Shown one piece after another: positions 1 to 11,565 of a stretch of DNA of 22,746 nucleotides. The translations under genes and the position numbers were made by a program. Numbering within the stretch: the stretch's first letter is position 1; the number at the start of each line of letters is the position of its first letter. The stretch covers positions 1 through 22,746 of the forward strand of contig ATSW01007200.1 of the NCBI GenBank assembly GCA_000444245.1, given 5' to 3'. Below the pieces are notes generated by a model that saw nothing but the letters and a program-made list of their open reading frames with translations, did no database searches and was not told the origin of the DNA. This stretch comes from Botryllus schlosseri (lineage: Eukaryota; Chordata; Ascidiacea; Stolidobranchia; Styelidae).

Positions 1-57
1 ATAAACCCGTATATAGTTGCTCAACTGTTCCTGTCGTTGTCGGCTGTCTGACGATCG

Positions 58-70
58 GCCGCCATATTGG
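58..70 (-). promoter_or_regulatory. YY1-like promoter motif
   Basis: The complement of GCCGCCATATTGG matches the YY1 core ATGGCGGC, which sits close to start sites of many animal genes. Here it lies 4 bases before the ATG at 74. This is motif evidence only. Confidence 0.25.
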
Positions 71-73
71 AGA

Positions 74-109
74 ATGGAAATTACATTACGCCACGTGAAG
101 AAATGGAAG
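74..109 (+). CDS. Candidate first coding exon
   Basis: ATG at 74 opens MEITLRHVKKWK and meets donor AAG|GTGAGA at 110. It lies just after a YY1-like motif. It would leave in phase 0. It could be the 5' end of the same unknown + strand gene as the exon-like segments at 1526 and 2577, but the exon joining it to 1526 (phase 0 in, phase 1 out) was not found. Confidence 0.2.
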
Positions 110-350
110 GTGAGACGATAATGGACTAATGAATGAATTTTCATGCTTCAAACTTGCCTTTTCAAATTTACATGCTTAAGTCAGAGTGAGCTTTGTTTCA
201 GTTCAGTTGAAATAATTGTTTGAAAATTTTAGAAGTAACTGCAATTTATGGTCATTTTCTAATATGAAACCATGCTATATAGTAGATCCAGTAGGGAATT
301 GGTATACGCAGCACAATTAGGCGACTGGCAGGCTGACTATCACTTGTAGC

Positions 351-870
351 TGGGGCTGGGCACAATGATTCGAGTACCCAAATCTGAATCTAGTATTAAT
401 TTTTATGATTCGAGTCGAGTAGTAAAATACGATATTTTCTAGTACCGGTACTGATATTACGCTTCTCTCCACTGAAAGTTAATTTATACCCGATAATTAT
501 AGTTTCGATACTAATTTTCACAGTTGAAGCCTTAAACTTTGATTGGCGGTATCGTAGCTTACGAAACCTATAGTACAAAAGCTACCAAGGTTACTGGACG
601 TAGCATATTTCCGAAGTCATGAACATCCAACAGCATTGTCACCAAGTCGAATGAAATTGGTGAAGTCGAAAAATACCAAAGCATTTTATATGTGATTGAT
701 AAGAGGCATTAAATTCTTGGTGGTGGCATAAACGGTACATATTTTAACTTTGACATCTTACATTCTATTATGAAGTCATAATGAGTGATACTTGATTACT
801 TGACCCGACTCGAAGCATATTACGTGATTCAGAATTGAATCACTCAGGTACTCGATTTTGCCCAGGCCTA
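351..870. mobile_element. 520-bp hAT-type MITE
   Basis: Imperfect terminal inverted repeats: the left end reads TGGGGCTGGGCACAAT and the right end, complemented, reads TAGGCCTGGGCAAAAT. CGAGTACC and CTGAATC also match further in. It is flanked by near-identical 8-bp target duplications, CTTGTAGC (343-350) and CTAGTAGC (871-878), 7 of 8 matching. An 8-bp duplication with short repeats of this kind fits the hAT superfamily. It has no coding capacity; the interior is rich in TCGAGT/ACTCGA boxes. Movement would need a transposase from elsewhere. Confidence 0.75.
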
Positions 871-878
871 CTAGTAGC

Positions 879-1525
879 ATGAAAAGTTCGACTGGCTCAC
901 CAAGGCAAAGTAAAGCCTATAAATTCAAATCTGCTCATTTTTGCTGATTCACCTGTTGAAAAAATGATTTGAAGTTCGGTTTCACAAATTTTTTCTCCCA
1001 ATGAAATTTTTATTCTGTTCCACTGCATATTTCAAATTTCGACTGCTTTGCAGAAAACGGTTTCGTCTTCTGTCCCTGAAGACGAGATGAGCATGATTTC
1101 CCCTCAACGCAGAATTGGTTGAAAATATGATTGATAGGATGAAGCGCAGAAGCTGACATCGATGTCCCGAAGACAAAATGATGGATTGTGATTGGTATGT
1201 TTTCTCTTTCTGCTATTATATCTATTACCTTTGTTGTAATAAAGCTGTTGATTTTGACATAAGCATTGATCTCTTCAAATATTTGTATTGAGTAGGTAAT
1301 TTCCATCTATTAATTGCCTCTCATGATATAGGCCTATAAAGCGTTCTTCAGTCATGTTGCAATTGCACGGCATCAATTTTCGCACTGTTTTTAATCTGTA
1401 CTAATCAATCCGTCATTACGACGCGACGCGTTGACGCACTCCAATCTGCTGTATTATAATGAGTTGATGTTGACCTGTATGTATTCAGTGATCAACTTGG
1501 ACTTATAATATATTTTGTTTTACAG
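879..1525. other. No recognised gene
   Basis: AT-rich. A 98-codon minus-strand ORF (1010-1306, starting MEITYSIQIFEE) has no recognised motif, and its overlapping ORF at 982-1176 shows the same DNA is open in two frames. I do not call it. Confidence 0.5.
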
Positions 1526-1605
1526 CATCTCAAAATCTAGACCGGATTGTTTGTATACCTACAATTTTTCATGAAGGATGTGGCAATTTCTTCCAGGTTC
1601 AACAG
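1526..1605 (+). CDS. Candidate internal exon of an unrecognised gene
   Basis: A strong acceptor TATTTTGTTTTACAG and a good donor AACAG|GTACGG bound 80 bases, of which only one frame is open. It reads 26 residues starting SQNLDRIVCIPTIF and ending in VQQ (phase 1 in, phase 0 out). The outgoing phase fits the candidate exon at 2577. No family recognised. Short exons with good sites also arise by chance in AT-rich DNA. Confidence 0.25.
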
Positions 1606-1794
1606 GTACGGATTTTTATAAATATTATAAGTACCTGTTTGCTTGAATTTTGGGATGGGAAAAACTATTCCACTACTGGCACAAATCGAGCTTCAACTGT
1701 AGTCGAGTCGTGGAGATTCGGAGACAATTTTAAATACTGAAAATTACGTTTTATAATATCAATTATTGAATTATGGTATCAATACATTTCTCTC

Positions 1795-1905
1795 AATGTG
1801 GTGTATTCAACCTTTTTTAGTGAGGAGCAAACCTAAAACCGGTGTTACAAGCACATGCTCCCTTTTCAGCTCGGTCCCACAACCCGCAGTTCTAACTCTG
1901 GGTCC
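1795..1905. mobile_element. Possible decayed hAT end
   Basis: ATGTGGTGTATTCAACCTTT followed by a T-run resembles the CAGTGGTTCTCAACCTTTTT type of hAT terminus. CACAACCCGCAGTTC and CTCTGGGTCCGTGAA downstream resemble subterminal sequence of that group. There is no matching right end and no target duplication, so this is a weak call. Confidence 0.25.
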
Positions 1906-1999
1906 GTGAAGGACATCTTTATGGTGTTTGCAGACCTCTAAATTTTTAACCTGAATGATAATATAATTTGTGATTTTCTTAGCTCGGGTAAAGCATCAC

Positions 2000-2175
2000 T
2001 TCTGATATTTCTAGGTTAGTACAGTGTAGAAGTAGTGATTTCAAATCCATGTCAAAGCTACTTCAACCAAGTAGGAAATGAAGGGCTGCAAAGTACTCAA
2101 GTAGTTTCAAAAAGTAGATATCAGCAGTTATCCAAGGTTGCTACTTCAAACTCGCCAAGATGTACCTTTGCAACT
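2000..2175. repeat. Degenerate TACTTCAA/TTGAAGTA repeat
   Basis: Motifs GCTACTTCAAC, AGTACTCAAGTAG, TTTCAAAAAGTAG and GCTACTTCAAAC follow each other in both directions. This is the style of a decayed interspersed element with short inverted subrepeats. An overlapping 67-codon ORF at 2035-2238 is treated as chance. Confidence 0.35.
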
Positions 2176-2501
2176 TGCAAAAAAAGGACTATTGACAAGA
2201 GGTGGATGGCGGTTGCACTATTATTGAGCATGATTTGAACTAAAACTTAAGGGGTGTCTGCACGCATGCCTTGCCTTGATGGTTAAGAAAAGGAGTCCGC
2301 ACCGACAAAAAATTGAGAGCCACTTTACTAAAGGTTACTGTTCACATTAGCTGATGACTCAAAATGATCATCACTTCCACCTGGCCAAGTCCGCATATAC
2401 ATTGGCCTATTTGCTATTTGATATCATATGTTGACTGAAAATAGGATCCGCAGTGCCCTGCTGCCGGTATATTTCATAAGCTGATTACTGAAATAACATC
2501 A

Positions 2502-2523
2502 GTGTGTGTCTGTGTGTGTGTGT
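2502..2523. repeat. (TG)n microsatellite
   Basis: A 22-base TG tract with one C interruption. Confidence 0.85.
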
Positions 2524-2576
2524 TAAGTGTATGTTTGACCTGATGCTTCTTTCACATAATAATATATTTCTTTAAG

Positions 2577-2822
2577 ACACCCACATCCGCGTGTCCTACA
2601 ATTTGCTACGATACAATGAAGAAAGAGTGGACCGTCTGGTTTGATGTTGAAAACGTGAAGAATATCGAGAGCTTCCATGAGGCATTTGCAGTGATGCTAG
2701 AAATTCATTGGATCTTCGAAATGCAGTTTCTGACTGTCATGTCAGTTTTTCTGGCGCGTTTGCCAGGTGTAAAAGACATCAGTACTGCAGCTCATGCCAA
2801 ACTGGATCACATTCGTGACTAA
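2577..2822 (+). CDS. Candidate 3'-terminal exon of an unrecognised gene
   Basis: The pyrimidine-rich acceptor ATATTTCTTTAAG|ACA is followed by 81 open codons to TAA at 2820, and AATAAA lies at 2829-2834. The peptide (KKEWTVWFDVENV, SFHEAFAVMLEIHW) has protein-like composition with alternating charged and aromatic residues. I recognise no family. It could be a genuine last exon, a decayed transposon gene or chance. An in-frame ATG lies at 2616. Confidence 0.3.
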   Translation, partial: TPTSACPTICYDTMKKEWTVWFDVENVKNIESFHEAFAVMLEIHWIFEMQFLTVMSVFLARLPGVKDISTAAHAKLDHIRD

Positions 2823-2939
2823 TTTGCAAATAAAGGCATTGGAATGAAGGTGATTTAGTGTTTTGTGAAGGCTTAAAGTGTGGTTATATGCTGTACCTCG
2901 AGGATATCCGGGTAGGATGAAGCCGAATCCGGATAGGAC

Positions 2940-3052
2940 AAGGTGGAAAGTTGCCCACCTTATGATGAGGTGGGAAAATAACCACCAGGTGAGATAAGGT
3001 AGAAAATTTCCCTCCTCTTTTGAAGGTTTTTTTTGAAACACCTTTAAAGGTG
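2940..3052. repeat. Cluster of AGGTG/CACCT palindromes
   Basis: Three hairpin-like units of about 20 bases follow each other at about 28-base spacing. They are AAGGTGG...CCACCTT at 2940-2961, AGGTGGG...CCACC at 2967-2986 and a weaker AAGGTAGAAAATTTCCCTCC at 2996-3015. A perfect 14-base palindrome CACCTTTAAAGGTG follows at 3039-3052. Confidence 0.6.
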
Positions 3053-3331
3053 GGCCCAGTTTTTAGAGTGCAGTCGGGTACATTCAGCAGCTCAGCGAGC
3101 AATACATGCAGTGGTCGGAGTCAGCCGGTGTGCGCTGGCTCTATAGAGCCATCTCACGATATTTTGTGATATTAGCGAACCGGTAAGTCATTGGTTACTG
3201 TCAATTACTTTTTGTAACAGGGGCTGCAAAATATGGCTTTTATGAATTGTGATAGAACCGACTGACAAAAAATTGAAACCCACCTCGCGGTATACATGTA
3301 AGATTGTAAGGACGACACTGATTGTTCGTCT

Positions 3332-4235
3332 GCAGGACCGAACAGCACTCCGTCAGCCCCCCCCCCAAATGCTTGTCTTGGGCCCCCATAGGGAGATAGA
3401 CCGAAATTATCGGCTACACGTTTTGCCGCTACTTATCAGCGAGATACGTTCTGTTCAGCGAGTGAGCTTACGTCGCCTAAGCGCGAAAACTTTCTATAAT
3501 TGATGATTGAATCAGTCAATATGATCGGGAATTACATATAGATTACTATCAATTTTTATCCCCTCTCTTTCACGTAATCAGATTTACCGGTAGAGCTGAG
3601 TGAGGCGTCTTGGAAAATGTTGGGCCCGTAAATAATCATTAAACATATTCGGCCGGACCCGTTGGTATAATGACTATGTTATATGATGTTATTTCGTGAC
3701 CTGTCTGCTATGTCAAAAGATATTGAAATCGCCCAAACGTACTAAACTAAGAGACGCACACGATTTCAAATTGATATTTCATCATTGGCAAATAATTTTT
3801 CTCTGTGGGGTGACATTTGTCTTGTGGGGTTCAGATTTCCACGACAGGAACATTCGGCGCCAGCTATTTAGGCGCATTTTGACAATGAGATATATACCGT
3901 TTGCATATATATATCGAAATTTTCGGTCGGCAGTCCTTTTCAGCCAAGGTTTTCCCGCTACAGATCGTCCTGGCACACTTCCCGGAGTCGCATGGTATAT
4001 GGCCTAAAACTTCATATGTCTTGGTACGGTAATTGCCGACGCCGAAATGCCCATTTCTATAAATCATTCGACTTTTTCTTGGGGTAAAGGTACCCAAGAA
4101 ACAAGATATTTGGGCATATTAAATCGTCACGGCGCGAAAACTTTTTGAAGAGGTTGCATAAATTCACGAAATGATTTTGGGCCGCCTTCGAGGTCGCCCC
4201 CCAATTGGGGGGTTTGGGATGCGGCAGTTACGGTC
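3332..4235 (-). repeat. Modular dispersed repeat, left (inverted) copy
   Basis: The complement of this segment aligns end to end with 21291-22394, with mismatches throughout. Shared blocks are the terminus CCGTAACTGCCGCA, a hairpin CCCCCCAATTGGGGGG just inside it, CCAAGAAAAA, TTTTAGGCC, GCCGAATGTTCCTGTC, CAATTTGAAATCGTGTG, CGTTTGGGCGAT, a TACCGGTAAATC block, and a G-rich end with CCCTATGGGGGCCCAAGAC. It holds single copies of modules that are doubled at the right copy. ORFs of up to 103 codons across it are not conserved as protein and are treated as shadows. The class is uncertain; a non-autonomous rolling-circle (Helitron/pearl-like) element is my best guess. Confidence 0.65.
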
Positions 4236-5899
4236 ATGTTCGTCTGATTCTGTTAACTATAATTGCAAGCTTCTGCATATAGTTTTTCACGTTGCGCATT
4301 TTCTACTACACTCCTGGTATTTAGAGGCCCGTTGCTTAATAGCGCCATAAGAATAAGAATCACCAGAATCTGGAAGACACCGCCCTTTTATACACATAAC
4401 GCCCACACGCAATCGATTACTTCTACTACAGATGTCGTGTTGTCACGGAGACAGACTCGTTTAACAAGAAAAAAATCACAACGTCTGCCGAGATAGCCCA
4501 AATTATTGTTGTTCAGTTTATCAAACGAAATGCGTTCATGTCAATTCTAAATGGCGGCAGGTAGCCTCATTGAGTAGAAGCATACATATGAAATACCGCA
4601 ATCCCATGCCATATATAGATAAATAATCAAACAATCAGTTTAATCAAGTTAACAGACATAGATATCGAGTACTCGCATATAACATTTAGCAACACCCACT
4701 GATAAGCATAATCAATATTCGATAATTACGAATTCTTTTACGATGTGGAGTCCAGCAAAATCACGCGTTGATTGATACCGATATATAGGCCTAATAATGC
4801 AATGCCTGTTCGAATCCGGCAATCGTAAACGGCTCACCAACCATAGTAAGGGCATAGGGTGTCGAATTGCTTGAATTTGACATGCTTATAGAAATTGGCA
4901 TAAAATGGATATTTCGGGATTCAAATTTGCAAAATTTTAAATCGATCACAATAATAACTATTTTAGATCTATATACAAGCAGTCCAGTATGGGGACTAAA
5001 AAAGATCCGCTTACCATAGGTTGCGCGCATTGACCTGCGCGACATTGTCTGTAGTGTCGTGTCCGTACGTAATGATTTATAATCCTGGTGATATACGTCT
5101 TCGTATCAAACTGATTAAAAAATTCCTCATAATTACATAATCTGTGGAAAAATATCGTATCAGTACTGAACCATATCGAAATTCCGCGACTATAAGATAC
5201 AGGTAAATGTTTTCAGGTAGAGTTGGTAATACATTTGGAACCAGTCATCAAAAACGGATGCAAACTACGATATTTCGCTGCGGACACCGAATTCTTGTCA
5301 ATCGGAAGCAAAAAAATGGAATGGTATTATTAGAAAGGCGGGTCACGCTGAAGGATGAAGAGACCCTCACAGCGGAACCCTCCAATATAAGCAAAACAAT
5401 GTGATTCATTGTCCTGGTTGATGTAATGTTTTCTGTGTGCCGTGCTATACTCCTTGGTGGGCGCCGATCTTATTTGACCCTCAAAGTATGACTTTCTGGT
5501 GTACTAAAAAAGATATATACAGGGTACAAAACATTAAAATAGCAGTGCCATAATCTGCCCAGATGCCCATCATTCTTGGGACAATATTCGAAGTAACCTC
5601 GGCGATCGAGAACTGCAGCTTCCGTGATTTTTCGTGACTCATATGTTTTCACTAAAAGTTATGTTACCGAACATAAAACTCATTTTCTGCGCAAAACCTA
5701 TACTACCCCTCGCTTAATATCCTCCAAAAGCCTTTATTGGTCAATGGAAAGGGAGTCGTTGGATGTACCGTATGACTATAGATTACTCTTCGCGTCACGG
5801 ATATTGCCGCATTTGGCAAGACCAATCAGGTACGGTTAGCTCAAACCTTTCACACCACGTCACGTTAGTCTGATACCTTCTGGACTATCCACGGTACCT
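4236..5899. other. No recognised gene
   Basis: AT-rich sequence with only short ORFs (up to 84 codons). None shows a known motif or good splice borders. No repeat termini found. Confidence 0.5.
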
Positions 5900-6026
5900 T
5901 GTCGATAACAATCAATAAGTTAGAAACCGACAAAGTTTCACGAAAGGGAGATGACTTTTAAAACATTATTAACAACAAGGTTGTCGAAGGTAAGCTACAC
6001 AAGGCATAATACCATTCGAATTCGAC
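5900..6026. repeat. Diverged dispersed repeat, copy 1
   Basis: Shares AATCAATAAG, AGAAACCG, TCACGAAAGGGAGATG, AACAACAAGG and ATAATACCAT in the same order and orientation with 13828-13969. The family is unknown and no termini are seen. Confidence 0.4.
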
Positions 6027-9000
6027 TATCTTGTAAATCTTGGAAGAATTTAACGAGCCCCTGACGGTAGCTCCCGTTCGAATATGGCTCGTAAGAAGCT
6101 CCTAGTACGGACGCATTGGGAGCCCAATTATCTCATCGATAGCGTGTTTCTTTTGTAACGGAAAGGCTAGCGCTAACACGTCTATTGCACGCATTCACAG
6201 AAGCTCCCCTAAAGTGGAAACAAACGCTTCTATACATAAATATGCATTCGCTCCATTATACGCTTTCGAATTTGTTTTGCATACACTATCTCAGTTATAA
6301 GCCATCGAAAAGCTACACATAAAACTTGACGAATAAGTTAATGGGAAATGAATTGCTGATTTTGTAACGAGATACGAGGAGTGGCTTAACAGCCGTGAGA
6401 ATAGTGCTGTCGGACCGCAAAAAAAATCAACTCGCTGCCTGGCGAGTGCCAGCATGAGGTCCGCGTGTCAGTTTTTGGGTCATCCGGTTATAAGCTAACA
6501 CCATTTCATTACCCTCTCCACTTTCCTGAACAATTTATAGCAACCTGCAAGACAAATGTCTATAATGCAATTGAACACTGGTTTCCATCGAACGCCGCAT
6601 CCCCGTAAACCACACTCGCTATCGCATGGTCACAACTCCGTAATATAGAACTATAGCGAGAGCTCCGAGTCGCCGACTTGTAGGAATAGCCCTTCGTTGC
6701 ATCGTAATGCGCACAAAGATATTGCGTTTGCACTCCAATCCTATCCAACAGCGGGTTAACTAAAGATTATACCAACATCGTGAACATCTACAGACGCGGG
6801 GTGTCTTGCTCTGGGCATCTAATAACTATACTGTTGCGCTAACATCACTCTCAAACTTGATCTGCAACTGTGACCTGAGAACTATATACAGGGATAGCCT
6901 TTAACAGCCTCATACTAACCCCAGATGGGTACCTACAAATCCTGCTAATATACAACGCGAGACCAGACCAAATATTCTATTAGTTTCTGGCACTACGACA
7001 AACAAGGCTATACTCAACAGAAAAGGTCGTAATAATGCAGGCTATCGATCACACAACCAGCATGCTGCTCCTTGGTAATGAAAAAAAATCAAGTCCACGA
7101 AATTCTGCAGTTACTTCATAAACGCCGTCGACATTGCGATGGATTAAAACTGTTCCGACGACGTGGTGGTAATTGTACCGGGGAGAAGAGTTGCGAAAAG
7201 GAGAAAAACTCTAGTCTACGCGGCTTGTGCGTTGACTTACGAAAATTTCATTAATAATTAAAGAAAATCTCGGGATGTAAAGTAATCCCGCAAGTTTTCG
7301 ATTGCTGTTACTCGAATTCGTTCACACTACGATGAACAATATAATTATCTGGTGTTTTATGTATTCGGCGTGATCCTCCATAAGCGTCATGCGAATGATA
7401 TTTGGTAGGTGATGATCGAATATTTTCGGCGCTCGTGATAAAATGATTTATACCGACCTGATCAGAAAAAAAGATTTCAAGGACCGAAGTGATCAAATGT
7501 AATCGTCTCGCGTCGCTTAGTTGTCCGCTTAAGTTTAATGATTAATAATTGTAGATTCCGGACACAGTCCAGCTTCAGTTTCATCTCTTAATGCAAGATC
7601 TGGATTCTAAAAATAGTTTTCATGTCAAACTTAAGTGACTTTCATCTACAAGTTCTTGAATTGACATAAGTAATAGAAATTTAGATAAAATGTTGTGATG
7701 TTGTGCTGCTTCATGAGCACACAGTTGCGCTGAATCAATCTGTAGATTTCGAATTAAACATAATCAGAAAATTATAGACTGCTTCCGTGATTCGGTGCCA
7801 GCACTTGAGGAAAAATACGGAGTCGAGATCCAGAACTTGATGTTCACGCATTTCACAACAATTCCAAATCTTGATCCTGCACAGTATCAGTCTAGAAACA
7901 CACTTCAGGAACTAGTATTTTAACCTTCTGAGTTTTCCTGTCAAATTCAATGGCAATTCTATACAGTACTCGCTACCTGCGCTTTTGCTGAACAAGCGAC
8001 AAAGGCCAATGTTGCGTCGTGACGAAGTGCAGGCTATTCTAGTATCCATATATGCTGTTTTCCATCAAAAATATATCCCAATGTGATAGGTTTCAAGAAA
8101 TAGCGAGACACCCACGAAATCTACAGTATTACAATATAAGAAGATCTCCGCTTCGTGGAATATTCAAAACATAAACAGATCGAGTGATAGAACCTGGTTT
8201 CCGACATATCGTAATGTTACTTTGGAGCAACCCGTGGGAAAATGTATTATAAATTAGGCTGCTTTCACCACGGATAGTAATCCAGGCATACCTCTAGTTG
8301 GCAACTTAAAGACGCTCCGAATACATTCAGCATCTTAAAAATCAGCGAAGTGTATTTGAGTATGCCTTCCCAATATATGGCTGACGGACATAATTCTTGT
8401 AGAATGCATAAAGTTTGAGACTAATGAGAATGTATATTTATATCGCCATTGTGTTTCATATCAAAATGTATCCGTGGTATGTTGACCCGAAAACTCCCCA
8501 TCGGTGTATTCTTACACTCGATTTACCCACGAGATTTATGCCCATAACGAGTTCTTTCGTCGATTCGAATATAGACTTCATCTCTTGTGGTACACGGCGA
8601 TTGGGGAATTAAATATTCAAGGTTTGCCGCGATAAAGGGAAATTCGAACTGGGCCCATAAATAATTCGGTCTTGCATTTTAAATCTGTCAAATTCTGTAA
8701 TCGCATCGATGGAATGCTGAGAACCCCGAATATTTTGCAGTGTACGGCTGCTATTATTGAGTTAGCTGTTAGACCGCTCGTGATTTCAAATCGATATGCG
8801 GGTGTTTGGTTTAATTTGGCAATGGCTCTTCTCCGTCAACATGTGACGCGTCTAATTCACAGGAGACCTTGTCTTAGCGTCTGTATCACTAATCCGTAGA
8901 CCGGAGGTTCTCAACATTTCTTTCTTCATTCCCCACAACCTAAAATCCTCCTATCCAACCCTCGCAAATGCTCCACATAATAAAATTTGCCAAGACTTTG

Positions 9001-10289
9001 TTTAGTAAGGACTTTCTATTGATACAAGTTGAGGTGACCCATGATTAATAGTGACGACCCGTCTAAAGAGAACTAAAGATTTTGGCAGTTGTTCACAAAT
9101 TTTCTGAATAGACATGAATCCGAGGTCGAGGAAACTAGGTCGTATTTTCATTTAACTTTAGTCATTACGCTTTCAGTTCACCAGAGTGATATGCTGGATG
9201 TCACGGACAAGCTATTTACTTATTTGAGATCACCCAATATGCCTGGGACGTCTAACAGTAGACAAAAACAATCGCCTTTTACTGCAACATAGAACTTCTT
9301 GTGTATCGGTAACCCGCATAATTCTGCGAAGGCTTATTGCATGTCATGCTGCTCGTGCTAAATGTGTGACCCAAAAATTGGCTATCCATGATTCAAAATG
9401 AGTTTTTGGGAACTACACGCCATAAATTAGCTACGCATGCAGTCCAGAGCAGTAAACTTGTAACCGTAATCGTGGTGATATGCATCCGTATGTGTATATA
9501 CTGAATATATTTATTTTACAAGTGCATCTATTCCTCACCAGAAACCACCGGCTGGGAACTCCGAGGCGCTACCAGAAAAAGTAATTTGTATGGGCAATCG
9601 ATCTCAGCAACGTAGTGATATCGTATTAAAATTATTGAGATAGCAAACATCCTGACTAGGAACGGGAAAAACGAATCACTGATTCGAAATCGGATCGAAT
9701 CTTTTTCATGCCGTATGAATCGAATCATCCATGTCGATTCGAATTTATAGGATTAATCACTTTGTCAGTAAAGCGGTTTTGATTGACACCGGGAAATGAG
9801 TTACAAGTGATATAAGTGACTTTATGAGGCGATCTGGCTCTCAGTCAGCGTGTTCAATTTGAAGCGGTATTACATACAATTACTTCAATTGTGTTAGCAC
9901 TCACCGCCCGCATTCAAGAATCATGGCATTCGTACTAACGCTGTTGCTGACATATGCGCCCTAATACCCTGAACATGAATGATGAACGTGATGGTGTCGA
10001 TATAACAGATGCTCCTCGATGATAGCAATTACTCTCGGAAATATAGTGCGAGAGACTGTCACAGCTAGGAATAATGAGGTACAGCGGTGTTTTTAAGAAC
10101 AGAGCAGCAAAGTAAATAAATCCCTTGGAAGAGAAATGTTTTCTTGGTTTTCCAATCTCGCGAATAAATATTTTCCAGCTCCGGCTACCGCTAGGCCTCC
10201 AAAAAGACTGTGTTTCCGCTGCTGGAAGTAATGTGACCGTGACGCTTTAGGTCGTTTAGGTCACATCATTATCTTGTTATTATGTTATA
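6027..10289. other. No recognised gene
   Basis: Scattered ORFs of 60-75 codons with chance-like composition. A segment at 7717-7923 is open for 68 codons with a plausible middle (CFRDSVPALEEKYGVEIQNL) but lacks an early Met and clear splice sites. GGAGGTTCTCAACATTTC at about 8904 faintly resembles a hAT end. GATTCGAATC-type boxes at 9670-9750 recall the interior of the 351-870 MITE. A small hairpin CTCGCTGCCTGGCGAG lies near 6432-6447. Confidence 0.45.
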
Positions 10290-11153
10290 CAGGGGCTCCT
10301 AAAGCATGGGTCGCGGAGGGTACAATTTTGGGTCGCAACAGTACCAGAGCGATCTTCTAATATGTGTAATATTTGTTGAATTTATTGCAACAAAAAATTT
10401 ATTCGCGCTTGGCGCCATTTTGTACGAATAGTTTGTACATGTACAATTGTACAATGTACATGTCCGAAGTCTCTGTTGGGTATACTATAGCCAATAAGTC
10501 AGATACGTAAAAAGATGTTACTAATATATGGCTTGATCATGAAAATGTGCCTACCTTTATATCACACAAATGGGACTGAATTCAGAACAGATTTGTCCGA
10601 CATTGGTTTGCCTGGAAAACAACGTCGGACCCCATTGGGATACTTAGTGCAGGGGGTGCAGCGCTCAGGCGCTGGAACGAAGTACACAGGTGTTTTGAGG
10701 CCAACCCCTTCCGCCATGGAAAACATGAAGACAGGAAGTTTGGCTAGAATGCGGCAGGACAAATGCGGTGGTAAAAAGATCGGCCGAACGTTGGCCAAAA
10801 TTGACTGTCACTGGTTGGTCAAAACCTTAGATATTGACATGTCCGGTCGTCGGGATGATCGGCAGCGAATAGGCCATCCCTTGCAAGTTAACTGGACAGT
10901 AGTACAAATGCAGTACAAATGCGACCCGCAGAAAAATTCCACCACAATTTGACATCGCGTGAGCCAGCTGTGTTTCATAAAGCTGCGTTTCGTACAACTG
11001 TTCTCTGCGCGTTTGCTGTCATACATACGGATGCCTGTACGAACGCAGCATATTAGTGTTAAAATGTCTTATTTTTGATGTGTGTGGCTTGAGTCGCGAG
11101 ATGCCATTCAAACTCGGATTTGGGTCGCGGTCTAAAAAGTGTAAGAACCACTG
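10290..11153. mobile_element. 864-bp hAT relic with GGGTCGCG ends
   Basis: The left end starts CAGGGGCTCCTAAAGCATGG followed by GTCGCGG; the complement of the right end starts CAGTGGTTCTTACACTTTTT and continues to GACCGCGACCC. Both are typical hAT ends with GGGTCGCG boxes just inside. Flanking 8-mers (ATGTTATA, TTGCAAAA) match only 4 of 8, so no target duplication is claimed. A 145-codon ORF at 10515-10952 and an overlapping antisense ORF lie within it. Neither shows transposase motifs I recognise, and both may be chance. Confidence 0.6.
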
Positions 11154-11565
11154 TTGCAAAAGTCATCCTCGGGAGAGGCTTATATTCTTCGATTCACGTA
11201 CACTTTGCAGTCGGCTTTTATCACAATCCACCAAACGTATAAGAAGTTCGTGCATTATCTAAAAACAGTCCGATTTCATTGAGCTTAAGCCATCTGTTCG
11301 TCTCGATTACTCGAAATTCATGCCGGCGACGCCATATTCTGTGATACGATTGTTGATATATACAATGATATTTTGAATTCTCTACTAGTTGCTGACAATT
11401 ACTCCCGGCGAGTGTCAAATATTCGGGTTTATTTCAATACGAATATATCATTCAATTACAATTGCATACTGAAGTAATGTACATGCAAGAGCTGTGTAAA
11501 GCGCTTTCAATTTAGTTTCAATTGACTAACGTCCCACGGAAATTTTCGATCAATGCAATGTGCCT

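Noticed and set aside
1010-1306. 98-codon minus-strand ORF
   Set aside because: A second frame is open over the same DNA, and no motif, polyA signal or splice site supports it.
3696-4007. 103-codon ORF and a 124-codon minus ORF at 21566-21940
   Set aside because: Both are in the modular repeat. Protein reading is not preserved between its copies, although the DNA is alignable.
7717-7923. Protein-like segment CFRDSVPALEEKYGVEIQNL
   Set aside because: No early start codon, no convincing acceptor or donor, and the complementary strand is also open. Not enough to call a gene.
8897-8945. hAT end GGAGGTTCTCAACATTTC
   Set aside because: Only a loose match to the terminal pattern, with no opposite end or target duplication.
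10515-10952. 145-codon ORF, the longest in the window
   Set aside because: It lies inside a hAT relic, has no transposase or other motif I recognise, and the opposite strand is open over the same bases, so it is probably chance.
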